DNA of 34,980 nucleotides from Synechococcus sp. CCY 9618 (lineage in GTDB: Bacteria > Cyanobacteriota > Cyanobacteriia > PCC-6307 > Cyanobiaceae): NCBI RefSeq assembly GCF_019038415.1, contig NZ_JAFKRG010000003.1, positions 1 to 34,980 of the forward strand, written 5' to 3'. The first letter of the stretch is position 1, and each line of letters begins with the position of its first letter. Below the pieces are notes generated by a model. The model searched no databases. It had not been told where the DNA came from and was given only the letters and a program-made list of their open reading frames with translations. Of the stretch, positions 1-7,967 are shown piece after piece. The translations under genes were made by a program, and so were the position numbers.

Positions 1-14
1 GGGGGGGGGGGGGG
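1..14. repeat. Poly-G run at the window edge
   Basis: Fourteen consecutive G residues open the window. The run would encode glycines in the hyuB frame. A homopolymer of this length exactly at the edge may be a contig-end or sequencing artefact rather than genomic sequence. Confidence 0.6.
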
Positions 15-1645
15 TTCGCCCCCGCCCGGCCGCCGCGGCCTCCTCCCCCTCCGGGGTGGTGGATCCGGTGCAGCTGGAGCTCTACAACCACCGGTTCTCC
101 GCCATCGCCGAGCAGATGGGTGAGCGGCTGCGCCAGTGCAGCCGCTCGGTGAACATCCGCGAGCGGCTCGACTTCTCCTGTGCGCTGTTCGACGGGGCGG
201 GCCGGCTGGTGGCCAATGCCCCGCACATCCCCGTGCACCTGGGCTCGATGGGGGAGAGCGTGACCAGCCTGCTGGCCGCCGTCGCCGCCGGGTCGGTGCC
301 CCCGCTGGCGCCGGGGGATGCCTACGCCGGCAACGACCCCTTCGCCGGTGGCACCCACCTGCCCGACATCACGGTGATCACTCCGGTGTTCAGCCAGGAC
401 GATGCAGGGACGCCACTGTTCTTCGTGGCCTGCCGGGGGCACCATGCCGATGTGGGGGGCATCACGCCGGGCTCGATGCCCCCGTTCAGCCGCCGCATCG
501 AGGAGGAGGGGCTGCTCCTCGCCCACGTGCCCCTGCTGCGGCAGGGCCGTTTCGATGCGGAGCTCTGGCGGGAGCGGCTGGAGGCGGGCCCCCACCCGGT
601 GCGCAACCCCGACCAGCTGCTGGCCGATCTCCAGGCCCAGCTGGCCGCCAACCGGCTGGGGGTGAGCGAACTGCAGCGGCTGCTGGAGCGCGAGGGACCC
701 GGCGACGTGGTGAGCTACATGGGCCACGTGCAGGAGAACGCGGCGGCGGCCGTTCGGGAAGCGATCGGCGGACTGGGCGATGGCGACCATGCCGTGGAAC
801 TCGACAACGGCAGCCGGATCGTGGTGGCGGTGCGGATTGAGCCCCACGCCCGTCGGGCCCGGATCGACTTCACCGGCACCAGCCTCCAGCAGGACGGCAA
901 CTTCAACGCGCCGCTGGCGATCACCAAGGCGGCGGTGCTCTATGTCTTCCGCTGCCTGGTGGGCCGGTCGATCCCCCTGAACGCGGGCTGCTTCGAGCCG
1001 ATCGATCTGGTGGTGCCCGAGGGCTGCCTTCTGAACCCCCGCCCGCCGGCGGCCGTGGTGGCCGGCAATGTGGAGACCTCCCAGGCGGTCACCAACGCCC
1101 TGTTCGGCGCCCTGGGGGTGATGGCGGCCGCCCAGGGCACCATGAACAATCTCAGCTTCGGCGATGCGCACTGCCAGTACTACGAGACCATCTGCGGCGG
1201 CACCGGGGCGGGCGTGCAGCCAGGCGGCAGCGGTTTTGCCGGCGCCAGCGCCGTGCAGAGCCACATGACCAACTCGCGCCTCACCGACCCGGAGATCCTC
1301 GAGGACCGCTTCCCGGTGCGGCTGGAGCGCTTCGCGATCCGCACCGGCAGTGGCGGGGCGGGCCGCTGGCCGGGGGGCGAGGGGGTGGTGCGGCGGCTGC
1401 GCTTCCTGGCGCCGATGACCGCCGCGATCCTCTCCGGCTCCCGCCGGGTGCCCCCCTTCGGCCTGGCCGGCGGCGCTGACGGGGCGGTGGGCCGCAACCG
1501 GCTGGAGCGGGCCGATGGCCGCAGCGAAGACCTCCCCGGCTGCGCCCAGGTGGCGGTGGAGCCCGGCGATCTGCTGGAGATCGCCACCCCCGGCGGCGGC
1601 GGCTACGGCGCGCCGCTGGCGGGCCCGAAGGGGGATCCCCCATGA
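1..1645 (+). CDS. Hydantoinase B / 5-oxoprolinase C-terminal half (5' end probably outside the window)
   Basis: This is the HyuB domain of the hydantoinase/5-oxoprolinase family, which performs ATP-dependent ring opening of 5-oxoproline or hydantoins together with a HyuA domain. From the GTG at 56 it gives 529 residues, the usual HyuB length. It opens with [14 protein letters not shown] and [12 protein letters not shown] and ends with a Gly-rich [10 protein letters not shown] tail. The internal [13 protein letters not shown] and [14 protein letters not shown] segments resemble the C-terminal half of fused 5-oxoprolinases more than stand-alone HyuB. The same frame stays open from position 2 through an Ala/Pro/Ser-rich stretch (17-55) that looks like a linker, so the real protein may be a HyuA-HyuB fusion cut by the window edge. 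If it is a separate gene, the GTG codons at 56 or 59 are the candidate starts. The stop overlaps the next gene (ATGA). The family call is firm; substrate and start are less sure. Confidence 0.88.
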   Translation, partial: GGGGVRPRPAAAASSPSGVVDPVQLELYNHRFSAIAEQMGERLRQCSRSVNIRERLDFSCALFDGAGRLVANAPHIPVHLGSMGESVTSLLAAVAAGSVPPLAPGDAYAGNDPFAGGTHLPDITVITPVFSQDDAGTPLFFVACRGHHADVGGITPGSMPPFSRRIEEEGLLLAHVPLLRQGRFDAELWRERLEAGPHPVRNPDQLLADLQAQLAANRLGVSELQRLLEREGPGDVVSYMGHVQENAAAAVREAIGGLGDGDHAVELDNGSRIVVAVRIEPHARRARIDFTGTSLQQDGNFNAPLAITKAAVLYVFRCLVGRSIPLNAGCFEPIDLVVPEGCLLNPRPPAAVVAGNVETSQAVTNALFGALGVMAAAQGTMNNLSFGDAHCQYYETICGGTGAGVQPGGSGFAGASAVQSHMTNSRLTDPEILEDRFPVRLERFAIRTGSGGAGRWPGGEGVVRRLRFLAPMTAAILSGSRRVPPFGLAGGADGAVGRNRLERADGRSEDLPGCAQVAVEPGDLLEIATPGGGGYGAPLAGPKGDPP

Positions 1646-3468
1646 GCGCGCGACCCGGTCGCCGGAGGGCCACCGGGCTGGCCCTGCTCTTGCTGGCGGG
1701 GGCGCCGGAGGCGCTCGCCCAGGCCCCGGCCGGCCCTGGCACCAATGTGCTGCAGGAGGGGGAGCAGCGCTTCCGGCCGGTGTGGTCGGCGAAGGGGATC
1801 GTGGCGGCCCAGGAGCCCCTGGCGGCGGCGGCCGGGGCGGCCACCCTGCGGGCCGGGGGCAACGCGGTGGACGCGGCGGTGGCCACTGCCTTCGCCCTGG
1901 CGGTCACCCTGCCCCAGGCCGGGAACCTGGGCGGCGGCGGCTTCCTGCTGCTCTGGCTGCCCGGGCCATCGCCGGCGGCGGCCCGGGGCTGCCTGGCAGA
2001 TGCTGCTGGTGGCTCTGCCGCTGCAGCGGGTGACGGCCCCGAACGGCGCCTGGGTGGCGGCACGGCGGTGGCGGTGAACTTCCGCGAGACCGCCCCCCGG
2101 GCGGCGACGGCCGGCATGTTCCTCGGCGCCGACGGCCAGGTGGACCGGGCCCGGGCCACCCGCAGCCTGCTCAGCACCGGCGTGCCCGGCAGCGTGGCCG
2201 GCCTGGCCCTGGCTCAGCGCTGCTACGGCCGCCTGCCCCTGGAGCGGGTGCTGGCGCCGGCGCTGCAGCTGGCGGAGCAGGGCTTCCCGGTGAGCCGGGA
2301 GCTGAGCGAGTCCTTGGCCGCCGCCGCCCCCCTGCTGGGGGCCGACCCCACCTCCCGCCGCCTGTTCCTTCCCCCCCCCGCGCCGGGCACGATGCTTCGC
2401 CAGCCGGAGCTGGCCGCCACCCTGCGGCGCATCACCGCCGAGGGGGAGCGGGGCTTCTACGCCGGGCCGGTGGCCGCTGCCCTGGTGGATCGCATGGAGC
2501 AGGGGGGCGGCCTGATCCGCCGCGATGATCTGCTCGCCTACCGGGCCCGGCTGGTGGCACCGCTGCTGGTCCGCTTCCGCGGCCACCAGGTGCTGACGAT
2601 GCCACCACCCGGTGGTGGTCTGACCCTGCTGCAGATCCTGGGGATCCTCGAGCCGTTCGATCTGGCCGCCAGCGGCCTGAATGCCGCCAGCACCGTGCAC
2701 GTGATGGCCGAGGCCATGAACCTGGCCTACCGCGATCGCAATGCCCTGCTGGGGGATCCGGAGCAGGTGCCGGTGCCGGTGGCGCGGCTGCTGTCGCCGG
2801 CCTATCTGGCCGGCCTGCGCCGCCGCATCAACCCCCGCCGCCACACCCCGGCGCGGCAGCTGGAGGCGGCCTCCGCCCGGGAAGGTACCAACACCACCCA
2901 CCTCTCGGTGGCCGACCGCCAGGGGGGGCTGGTGGCCCTCACCACCACCCTCAACTTCGCCTACGGCAATGGTGTCGCTGTGCCCGGCGCCGGCTTCCTG
3001 CTCAACAACGAGATGGACGACTTCACGGCCCGGCCGGGCAGCGCCAACGCCTTCGGTTTGCGCCAGGGGGAGGCCAACGCCATCGCCCCGGGCCGCCGGC
3101 CCCTGAGTTCGATGGCCCCCACGTTGCTGTTCCGTCCCGACGGCCGGCCCTGGCTCGCCACCGGCAGCCCCGGCGGCAGCCGCATCATCACCACCGTGCT
3201 CCAGGTGCTGCTCAACCGGCTGGTGCATGGTCTCAACCTGGCCTCCGCCGTGGCCGCCCCCCGCCTCCACAGCCAGCTGTGGCCCGATCGCCTCGATCTG
3301 GAGCAGGGCATCAGCCCCGACACCCGTTCTTTGCTGGAGGCCATGGGCCACCAGCTGCGCAGCGCCCCGGCCATGGGGGCGGCCAACAGCGTCGAGGTGC
3401 TGGAGGGTGGGGGCAGCCTGGGGGCGGTGGATCCGCGCCGCGGCGAGGCCCCGGCCGTGCCCGAATGA
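1642..3468 (+). CDS. ggt: Gamma-glutamyltransferase (GGT), exported
   Basis: This enzyme hydrolyses or transfers the gamma-glutamyl group of glutathione and related peptides. The N-terminus is a signal peptide with a twin-Arg-like basic start, a short hydrophobic core and a probable cut after residue 31 (EALA-QAP), so the protein should be periplasmic. The autoprocessing Thr is Thr418 in NTTHLSVAD. The small-subunit NNEMDDF, PLSSMAPT and GSPGGSRIITT motifs of substrate binding and the oxyanion hole are all present. Length is 608 residues, near the usual 560-600. Residues about 109-143 form an Ala/Gly-rich insertion between GGGGFLLLW and the conserved NFRETAP motif. The ATG overlaps the hyuB stop by 4 nt, which implies co-expression. 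Oxoprolinase plus GGT fits recycling of gamma-glutamyl compounds to glutamate. Confidence 0.95.
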   Translation: MSARPGRRRATGLALLLLAGAPEALAQAPAGPGTNVLQEGEQRFRPVWSAKGIVAAQEPLAAAAGAATLRAGGNAVDAAVATAFALAVTLPQAGNLGGGGFLLLWLPGPSPAAARGCLADAAGGSAAAAGDGPERRLGGGTAVAVNFRETAPRAATAGMFLGADGQVDRARATRSLLSTGVPGSVAGLALAQRCYGRLPLERVLAPALQLAEQGFPVSRELSESLAAAAPLLGADPTSRRLFLPPPAPGTMLRQPELAATLRRITAEGERGFYAGPVAAALVDRMEQGGGLIRRDDLLAYRARLVAPLLVRFRGHQVLTMPPPGGGLTLLQILGILEPFDLAASGLNAASTVHVMAEAMNLAYRDRNALLGDPEQVPVPVARLLSPAYLAGLRRRINPRRHTPARQLEAASAREGTNTTHLSVADRQGGLVALTTTLNFAYGNGVAVPGAGFLLNNEMDDFTARPGSANAFGLRQGEANAIAPGRRPLSSMAPTLLFRPDGRPWLATGSPGGSRIITTVLQVLLNRLVHGLNLASAVAAPRLHSQLWPDRLDLEQGISPDTRSLLEAMGHQLRSAPAMGAANSVEVLEGGGSLGAVDPRRGEAPAVPE

Positions 3469-3470
3469 CT

Positions 3471-3502
3471 CTGGCCGTGGCCAGTGAACCTCAGGCCTGA
3501 GG
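3471..3502. terminator. Two short palindromes between convergent genes
   Basis: CTGGCC-GT-GGCCAG (3471-3484) is followed by the perfect palindrome CCTCAGGCCTGAGG (3489-3502), which covers the stop codon of the reverse gene. They lie exactly in the tail-to-tail gap between ggt and the HdeD-like gene, where a bidirectional terminator is expected. There is no T-tract, so intrinsic termination is uncertain. Confidence 0.35.
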
Positions 3503-4018
3503 CGCGGGAGGGGCCGGCGGGGTGCCGGTCAGCAGGTTGATGCCGGAGAAGGCCAGGGCGAAGCCGAACAGGGTGCCGATGGCCCAGACGCTGTCGGAGG
3601 GCCACTCCACGATCAGCATCCCCCCCAGCACGGTGGTGACGATGCCGTCGAGCAGCACCAGCCCCCGGGCGGGCACCGCTCCGGCGGCCGCCCCGGCCAG
3701 CTCCATCACCCCCTCGATGGCCAGCAGGACGCCGATGAACAGGGTGAGGCTGATGGTGCTGGCCACCGGGAACAGCACCAGGCCGATGCCGCCGCCCACG
3801 TACAGCACCGCCGAGATGCCTCGGAAGATCTTGCTGCGGGTGTCGTCGGCGGAGGTGAGCCGCAGCAGCTGGGAGATGCCGGCGGCTATGGCCACCCCGC
3901 CCAGGGCGATGGTCAGCAGGGTGGCCGACACGAAGGGCAGGGCCAGGCAGAGCACCGCCGCCACGATCAGCAGGCCGGCGGTGACCCAGCGAAGAGTGGG
4001 GGAGGTGGGAATCGACAC
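3491..4018 (-). CDS. HdeD-like (DUF308) membrane protein
   Basis: This is a 175-residue polytopic membrane protein with about six hydrophobic segments in two similar halves of three. Glycine-rich turns (IALGGVAIAAG, LFIGVLLAIEG) mark each half, as in HdeD/DUF308 proteins. In E. coli HdeD is linked to acid resistance at high cell density; no molecular activity is established for most relatives, so none is claimed here. It ends in a Pro/Ala tail. It is convergent with ggt and divergent from the DUF2231-oxidase run, so it is probably transcribed alone from the 4019-4158 spacer. Confidence 0.8.
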   Translation of the reverse strand: MSIPTSPTLRWVTAGLLIVAAVLCLALPFVSATLLTIALGGVAIAAGISQLLRLTSADDTRSKIFRGISAVLYVGGGIGLVLFPVASTISLTLFIGVLLAIEGVMELAGAAAGAVPARGLVLLDGIVTTVLGGMLIVEWPSDSVWAIGTLFGFALAFSGINLLTGTPPAPPAPQA

Positions 4019-4158
4019 GAGCTTGGGGCGGCTGGGTCGAGGTTAGGCCGCCTGTCCATCGGCGAATCCCCACAGCGGCCGTCGCAAAGCATCACAGGAA
4101 ACACGGTTCCCCGGCTTTTCTCCCCACATTGGAAGGCCATGCCGGATCCCGTGCAGCC
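4019..4158. promoter_or_regulatory. Divergent intergenic region upstream of the oxidase run
   Basis: This 140-base spacer lies between the HdeD-like gene (reverse) and the first DUF2231 gene (forward). It is less GC-rich than the genes around it and must carry the promoter for the forward run unless an internal one exists. I could not assign convincing -10/-35 boxes or an operator by eye. Confidence 0.4.
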
Positions 4159-4656
4159 ATGTTCGAGTTGCTGCCACCGCTCAACGATCACAACCTGCCC
4201 TGGATGGACACGATCCATCCGATCGTGGTGCACTTCGTGATCGCCATGGCGGTGATCTCGGTGGTGTTCGATCTGATCGGCGTGCTGGCCCGCAAGCCCA
4301 ACCTCTTTGAGGTGAGCTTCTGGAATCTGCTGTTCGCCACCCTGGCGATCTTCGTGGCGATCATCTTCGGCCAGGTGGAGGCGGGCCTGGCCAATCCCTA
4401 TGGCGCCGCCAGCGAGATCCTCAACCTGCACAGCACCCTGGGCTGGTCCCTGGCCGGCGTGCTGTCGGTGCTCACCGCCTGGCGCTACGTGATCCGCAGC
4501 AAGGATCCCCAGCGGCTGCCCCTGGCTTTCCTGGCCGCCGGTGGGGTGCTGAGCGTGCTGGTGGCGGTGCAGGTGACCCTGGGCAACCAGCTGATCTGGG
4601 TCTACGGCCTGCACACGGTCAAGGTGGTGGAAGCGACGCGGGCGGGGCTGGTGTGA
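4159..4656 (+). CDS. DUF2231 membrane protein, first of a tandem pair
   Basis: This membrane protein has the DUF2231 signature near its N-terminus (MDTIHPIVVHFVIAMAV) and about four transmembrane segments. I chose the ATG at 4159 (165 residues) because the MFELLPPLNDHN start leads directly into the conserved domain. A TTG at 4129 would add ten non-conserved residues. The function of DUF2231 is not established; the paired histidines of HPIVVH are the obvious conserved polar residues and might bind a cofactor (inference). Its stop overlaps the next GTG (GTGA), so it is translationally coupled to a second DUF2231 gene and then to oxidase subunit II. This placement suggests a role in assembly or electron delivery for the oxidase. 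Confidence 0.82.
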   Translation: MFELLPPLNDHNLPWMDTIHPIVVHFVIAMAVISVVFDLIGVLARKPNLFEVSFWNLLFATLAIFVAIIFGQVEAGLANPYGAASEILNLHSTLGWSLAGVLSVLTAWRYVIRSKDPQRLPLAFLAAGGVLSVLVAVQVTLGNQLIWVYGLHTVKVVEATRAGLV

Positions 4657-5312
4657 GGGAGTTGCCTGATCTCCTGGCGGCGATGGCCCCGGCGGCGCTC
4701 TACCTGCCGCCGGACGCGCCGATCGACCAGCTGGCCTCCCGGCTGGGCCCCAACGACCTGCCCTACGCCCTGCCGATCCATCCCACCCTGGTGCACTTCA
4801 CGATCGGCCTGTTCGTGATCGCCATCGCCTTCGACATCGCCGGCGCCATCTATCCGCTCGAGAAGCGCCTGTTCCGCTTCCTGGCCCTGCCGGTCACCCG
4901 AGCCGGTCTGCACGACGTGGGCTGGTACAACCTGCTGGCCTGTGCGGCCGTGTCGTTCTTCACGGTGGCGGCCGGCTTCTACGAGATGCTGCTGGCGGTG
5001 CCCCTGCCGGGGGTCACCAGCAGCATCGGCCTGGAAAGCATGGCCACCATGCTCTGGCACGGCGTGGGCGGCGTGGCGATCCTGCTGGTGATCATCGCCA
5101 TGACGGTCTGGCGCGGCTACCAGCGCTTCGCCTGGCGCCATGAGCTGGGCCGCCAGGTGCAGTGGTCCTACCTGCTGGTGGGCCTGGTGCTCTACGGGGT
5201 GCTGGGCCTGCACGGCACCCTGGGCGCCGAACTGGCGGCCGAGTTCGGCGTGCATGTCACCGCCGACCAGCTGCTGGCCGCCGGCGCCGACCTGCGCGAG
5301 GCCCTGCCATGA
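4653..5312 (+). CDS. DUF2231 membrane protein, second of a tandem pair
   Basis: This 219-residue protein is related to the one before it. The core signature IHPTLVHFTIGLFVIAIAFD matches the HPxxVHF motif of its neighbour, and about four transmembrane segments follow. It is longer, with an N-terminal extension (residues 1-40) and a loop containing LPVTRAGLHDVGWYN before the second helix. It starts at a GTG overlapping the previous stop and its own stop overlaps the ctaC ATG (ATGA), so it belongs to the same transcript as the oxidase. The tandem pair may form a heterodimer (inference). The biochemical role is unknown. Confidence 0.82.
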   Translation: MRELPDLLAAMAPAALYLPPDAPIDQLASRLGPNDLPYALPIHPTLVHFTIGLFVIAIAFDIAGAIYPLEKRLFRFLALPVTRAGLHDVGWYNLLACAAVSFFTVAAGFYEMLLAVPLPGVTSSIGLESMATMLWHGVGGVAILLVIIAMTVWRGYQRFAWRHELGRQVQWSYLLVGLVLYGVLGLHGTLGAELAAEFGVHVTADQLLAAGADLREALP

Positions 5313-6268
5313 CCCCCTCCGCTCCCCCGGCGCGGCGCTTCCCCATCGCGGCCCTTGTGCTGATCGCGGCGGCCCTCGCCGCCGACGGCGCCGTCAGTCT
5401 CTGGATGGCCCGGACGTCCCACCACTGGCTGCCGGTGCAGGCCTCGGCGGCGGCCCCCTACGTCGACGACCTGTTCGCCCTCGAGACGGGCATCGGCAGC
5501 TTCATCTTCCTGGGCTGCTTCGCTGTGATGCTCTGGACGCTGCTGTTCAACCGGGCCCCCAAGTACGACATGGAGGACGGCGATCCGATCGAGGGCAACC
5601 TCAAGCTGGAGATCACCTGGACGATCATCCCCCTGGTGATCGTGATGCTGATCGCCATCCATGCGATCCGCGTCAGCAACACCCTGGCCACCATCGGCCC
5701 CAAGGAGCGGGTGCTGGGCGGGGAGCAGGCGCTGCAGGTGGCCGAAGGCGCCACGGCCACGGGTGCTGCCCCGGCTGCGGCCGACTACGGCCCGATCGAG
5801 GTGATCGCCCGGCAGTGGTCGTGGGAGTTCGTCTACCCCGACGGCACCCGCAGCGGCGAGCTGCACCTGCCGGTGGACCGGAGGGTGCGCTTCAAGCTGA
5901 TCTCCATGGATGTGCTGCACGGCTTCTACGTGCCCGCCTTCCGGCTCAAGCAGGACCTGATCCCCGGCAGCGTCATCGACTACAGCCTGGTGCCCACCCG
6001 CGAGGGCCGTTACAGGCTGCGGGATTCGATGTTCAGCGGCGGCTATTTCTCCACCAACCAGACCGACGTGGTGGTGGAGTCGGCCGGCACCTTTGAGCGC
6101 TGGCTGGCCGATGCCGCCCGCGCCCCCCTGCAGGAGAGCCCCAACGCCGCCCTGCAGCTCTGGCAGGCCCGCCTGGCCAAGGGCGACAAGGGCTGGGCCA
6201 CCGTGCCGCCGGCCCCCCCTCCGCTGGTCAACGTCATCCACGACCCCACCGCCCCCCACGAGGGCTGA
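5309..6268 (+). CDS. ctaC: Terminal oxidase subunit II lacking the CuA site
   Basis: This is subunit II of a heme-copper oxidase: an N-terminal hydrophobic segment, two transmembrane helices (about residues 47-68 and 95-115) and a periplasmic cupredoxin domain with RQWSWEFVYPDG and SMDVLHGFYVPAFRLKQDL. The first CuA-side histidine position is kept (His204). In the loop that normally supplies the two Cys, the Glu-carbonyl, the second His and the Met, the aligned residues are Asp239, Met241, Ser243, Phe247 and Asn250. The protein has no Cys outside the membrane part, so it cannot form CuA. This matches the alternative respiratory terminal oxidases (ARTO/cox3) of cyanobacteria, proposed to oxidise quinol rather than cytochrome c. 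The ATG at 5309 overlaps the DUF2231 stop; an upstream in-frame start at 5162 lies inside that gene and is unlikely. Residues about 131-155 are an Ala-rich insertion. Confidence 0.93.
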   Translation: MTPSAPPARRFPIAALVLIAAALAADGAVSLWMARTSHHWLPVQASAAAPYVDDLFALETGIGSFIFLGCFAVMLWTLLFNRAPKYDMEDGDPIEGNLKLEITWTIIPLVIVMLIAIHAIRVSNTLATIGPKERVLGGEQALQVAEGATATGAAPAAADYGPIEVIARQWSWEFVYPDGTRSGELHLPVDRRVRFKLISMDVLHGFYVPAFRLKQDLIPGSVIDYSLVPTREGRYRLRDSMFSGGYFSTNQTDVVVESAGTFERWLADAARAPLQESPNAALQLWQARLAKGDKGWATVPPAPPPLVNVIHDPTAPHEG

Positions 6269-6271
6269 ACC

Positions 6272-7963
6272 ATGGCCACCTCCGTTCCCTTCGATCCCCG
6301 GGTGCTCAAGGCCCCCCATCCGGTGCCCGGCGCGCCGGACAACTGGAAGCGCTTCTTCAGCTTCAACACCGACGCCAAGGTGATCGGCATCCAGTACATG
6401 GCGGTGGCGCTGCTGTTCCTGCTGGTGGGGGGCCTGCTGGCGATGATCATGCGCGGCGAACTGATCACCCCGCCGGCGGATCTCGTCGACCCCACGGTCT
6501 ACAACGGGCTCTACACCATGCACGGCACGGTGATGCTGTTCCTGTTCCTGTTCCCGATCCTGAACGGTTTCAACAACCTGCTGATTCCGCCCATGATCGG
6601 GGCACCGGACATGGCGTTCCCGAGGCTGAATGCCCTCGCCTTCTGGCTGTTCCCGCTGTTCGGGATCATCCTGATGGCCAGCTTCTTCGTGCCCGGGGGC
6701 CCCTCCGGATCGGGCTGGTGGGCCTATCCGCCGGTGAGCACCCAGAACCCCCTGGGCCATTTCATCAACGGCCAGTTCCTCTGGATCCTGGCGGTGGCCC
6801 TCTCGGGGGTGTCCTCGATCCTGGGGGCCATCAACTTCATCACCACGATCCTCCGCATGCGGGCCCCGGGCATGGGCTACTTCCGCCTGCCCATCTTCTG
6901 CTGGACGGCCCTCGCCGCCCAGACGATTCAGCTGATCGGTCTGCCGGTGCTCACCGGCGGGGCGGTGATGCTGCTGTTCGACCTCAGCTTCGGCACCAGC
7001 TTCTTCCGGCCCGAGGGGGGCGGTGATCCGATGCTCTACCAGCACTTCTTCTGGTTCTATTCCCACCCGGCCGTCTACGTGATGGTGCTGCCGGTGTTCG
7101 GCATCTTCTCCGAGCTGTTCCCCGTCTATGCCCGCAAGCCCCTGTTCGGCTACAAGGTGGTGGCGATCGCCTCCTTCGGCATCACCTTCCTGAGCCTGAT
7201 CGTGTGGGTGCACCACATGTTCTACAGCGGCACCCCCCAGTGGATGCGCAATCTGTTCATGGTCACCACCATGCTGATCGCCGTGCCCACTGGCATCAAG
7301 GTGTTCGCCTGGCTGGGCACCCTCTGGCGCGGCCGCATCCGGCTCAGCACGCCGATGCTGTTCTGCCTGGGCGGCCTGTTCAACTTCATCTTCGCCGGCA
7401 TCACCGGCATCATGCTGGCCACCGTGCCGGTGGACATTCACGTGGGCAACACCTACTTCGTGGTGGGTCATTTCCATTACGTCATTTTCTGCACCATCAC
7501 CTTCGGGGTGTTCGCCGGCATCTACCACTGGTTCCCCAAGTTCACCGGCCGGATGTACTACGAGGGGCTCGGCAAGCTCCATTTCGTGCTCACCTTCATC
7601 GGCAGCACCCTCAACTTCCTGCCCATGCACTGGGCCGGGCTGATGGGGATGCCCCGCCGCGTCGCCTCCTACGACCCGGAATTCGCCCTCGCCAATGTGC
7701 TCGCCAGCCTCGGCGCCTTCCTGCTGGGGGTGGCCACGATCCCCTTCATCCTCAACATCGTCAGCTCCTGGGCCCGGGGCCCCAAGGCCGGCCCCAACCC
7801 CTGGAGCGCCATCGGCCTGGAGTGGCTGCTGCCCTCGCCGCCCCCGGCGGAGAACTTCGAGGACGACGTGCCCACCGTGATCAGCGGCCCCTACGGCTAC
7901 GGCCTGGGCCAGCCCCTGGTGGAGCACCAGGAGCGCTATGTCGCCCGCGCCAAGGAGGCCTGA
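6272..7963 (+). CDS. ctaD: Terminal oxidase subunit I (A2-type heme-copper oxidase)
   Basis: This 563-residue, 12-helix catalytic subunit reduces O2 to water and pumps protons. All metal ligands are visible: heme-a His84 (TMHGTVM) and His402, heme-a3 His400 (GHFHYV), and CuB His265, His314 and His315. Tyr269 is the His-Tyr cross-link partner. The D-channel Glu of A1 enzymes is absent; the sequence is FYSHPAVY (Tyr263-Ser264), the hallmark of A2-type oxidases. The K-channel Lys343 (TGIKVF) is present. The start is 3 nt after ctaC. With the CuA-less subunit II this makes an ARTO-like quinol oxidase. I cannot tell from sequence whether it sits in the plasma or thylakoid membrane. Confidence 0.96.
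   Translation: MATSVPFDPRVLKAPHPVPGAPDNWKRFFSFNTDAKVIGIQYMAVALLFLLVGGLLAMIMRGELITPPADLVDPTVYNGLYTMHGTVMLFLFLFPILNGFNNLLIPPMIGAPDMAFPRLNALAFWLFPLFGIILMASFFVPGGPSGSGWWAYPPVSTQNPLGHFINGQFLWILAVALSGVSSILGAINFITTILRMRAPGMGYFRLPIFCWTALAAQTIQLIGLPVLTGGAVMLLFDLSFGTSFFRPEGGGDPMLYQHFFWFYSHPAVYVMVLPVFGIFSELFPVYARKPLFGYKVVAIASFGITFLSLIVWVHHMFYSGTPQWMRNLFMVTTMLIAVPTGIKVFAWLGTLWRGRIRLSTPMLFCLGGLFNFIFAGITGIMLATVPVDIHVGNTYFVVGHFHYVIFCTITFGVFAGIYHWFPKFTGRMYYEGLGKLHFVLTFIGSTLNFLPMHWAGLMGMPRRVASYDPEFALANVLASLGAFLLGVATIPFILNIVSSWARGPKAGPNPWSAIGLEWLLPSPPPAENFEDDVPTVISGPYGYGLGQPLVEHQERYVARAKEA
7163..7170. other. HIP1 octamer GCGATCGC
   Basis: This octamer lies within ctaD; another is at 2732-2739 in ggt. HIP1 (GCGATCGC) is over-represented in many cyanobacterial genomes. 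Two copies in a GC-rich 35 kb window are only weak support for a cyanobacterial origin. Confidence 0.5.
7952..7958 (+). promoter_or_regulatory. Strong Shine-Dalgarno for ctaE
   Basis: AAGGAGG lies 9 nt before the ATG at 7968, inside the last codons of ctaD. It decides the ctaE start against the in-frame ATG at 7938, which is within ctaD. Confidence 0.75.
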
Positions 7964-7967
7964 TTCC

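Noticed and set aside
1603-3351. 582-aa reverse-strand open frame over ggt
   Set aside because: It is a shadow of ggt with repetitive Gly/Gln/His content.
5162-5308. Upstream start for ctaC
   Set aside because: It lies inside the second DUF2231 gene, encodes an Arg/Gly-rich segment, and the ATG at 5309 gives the normal coupled start.
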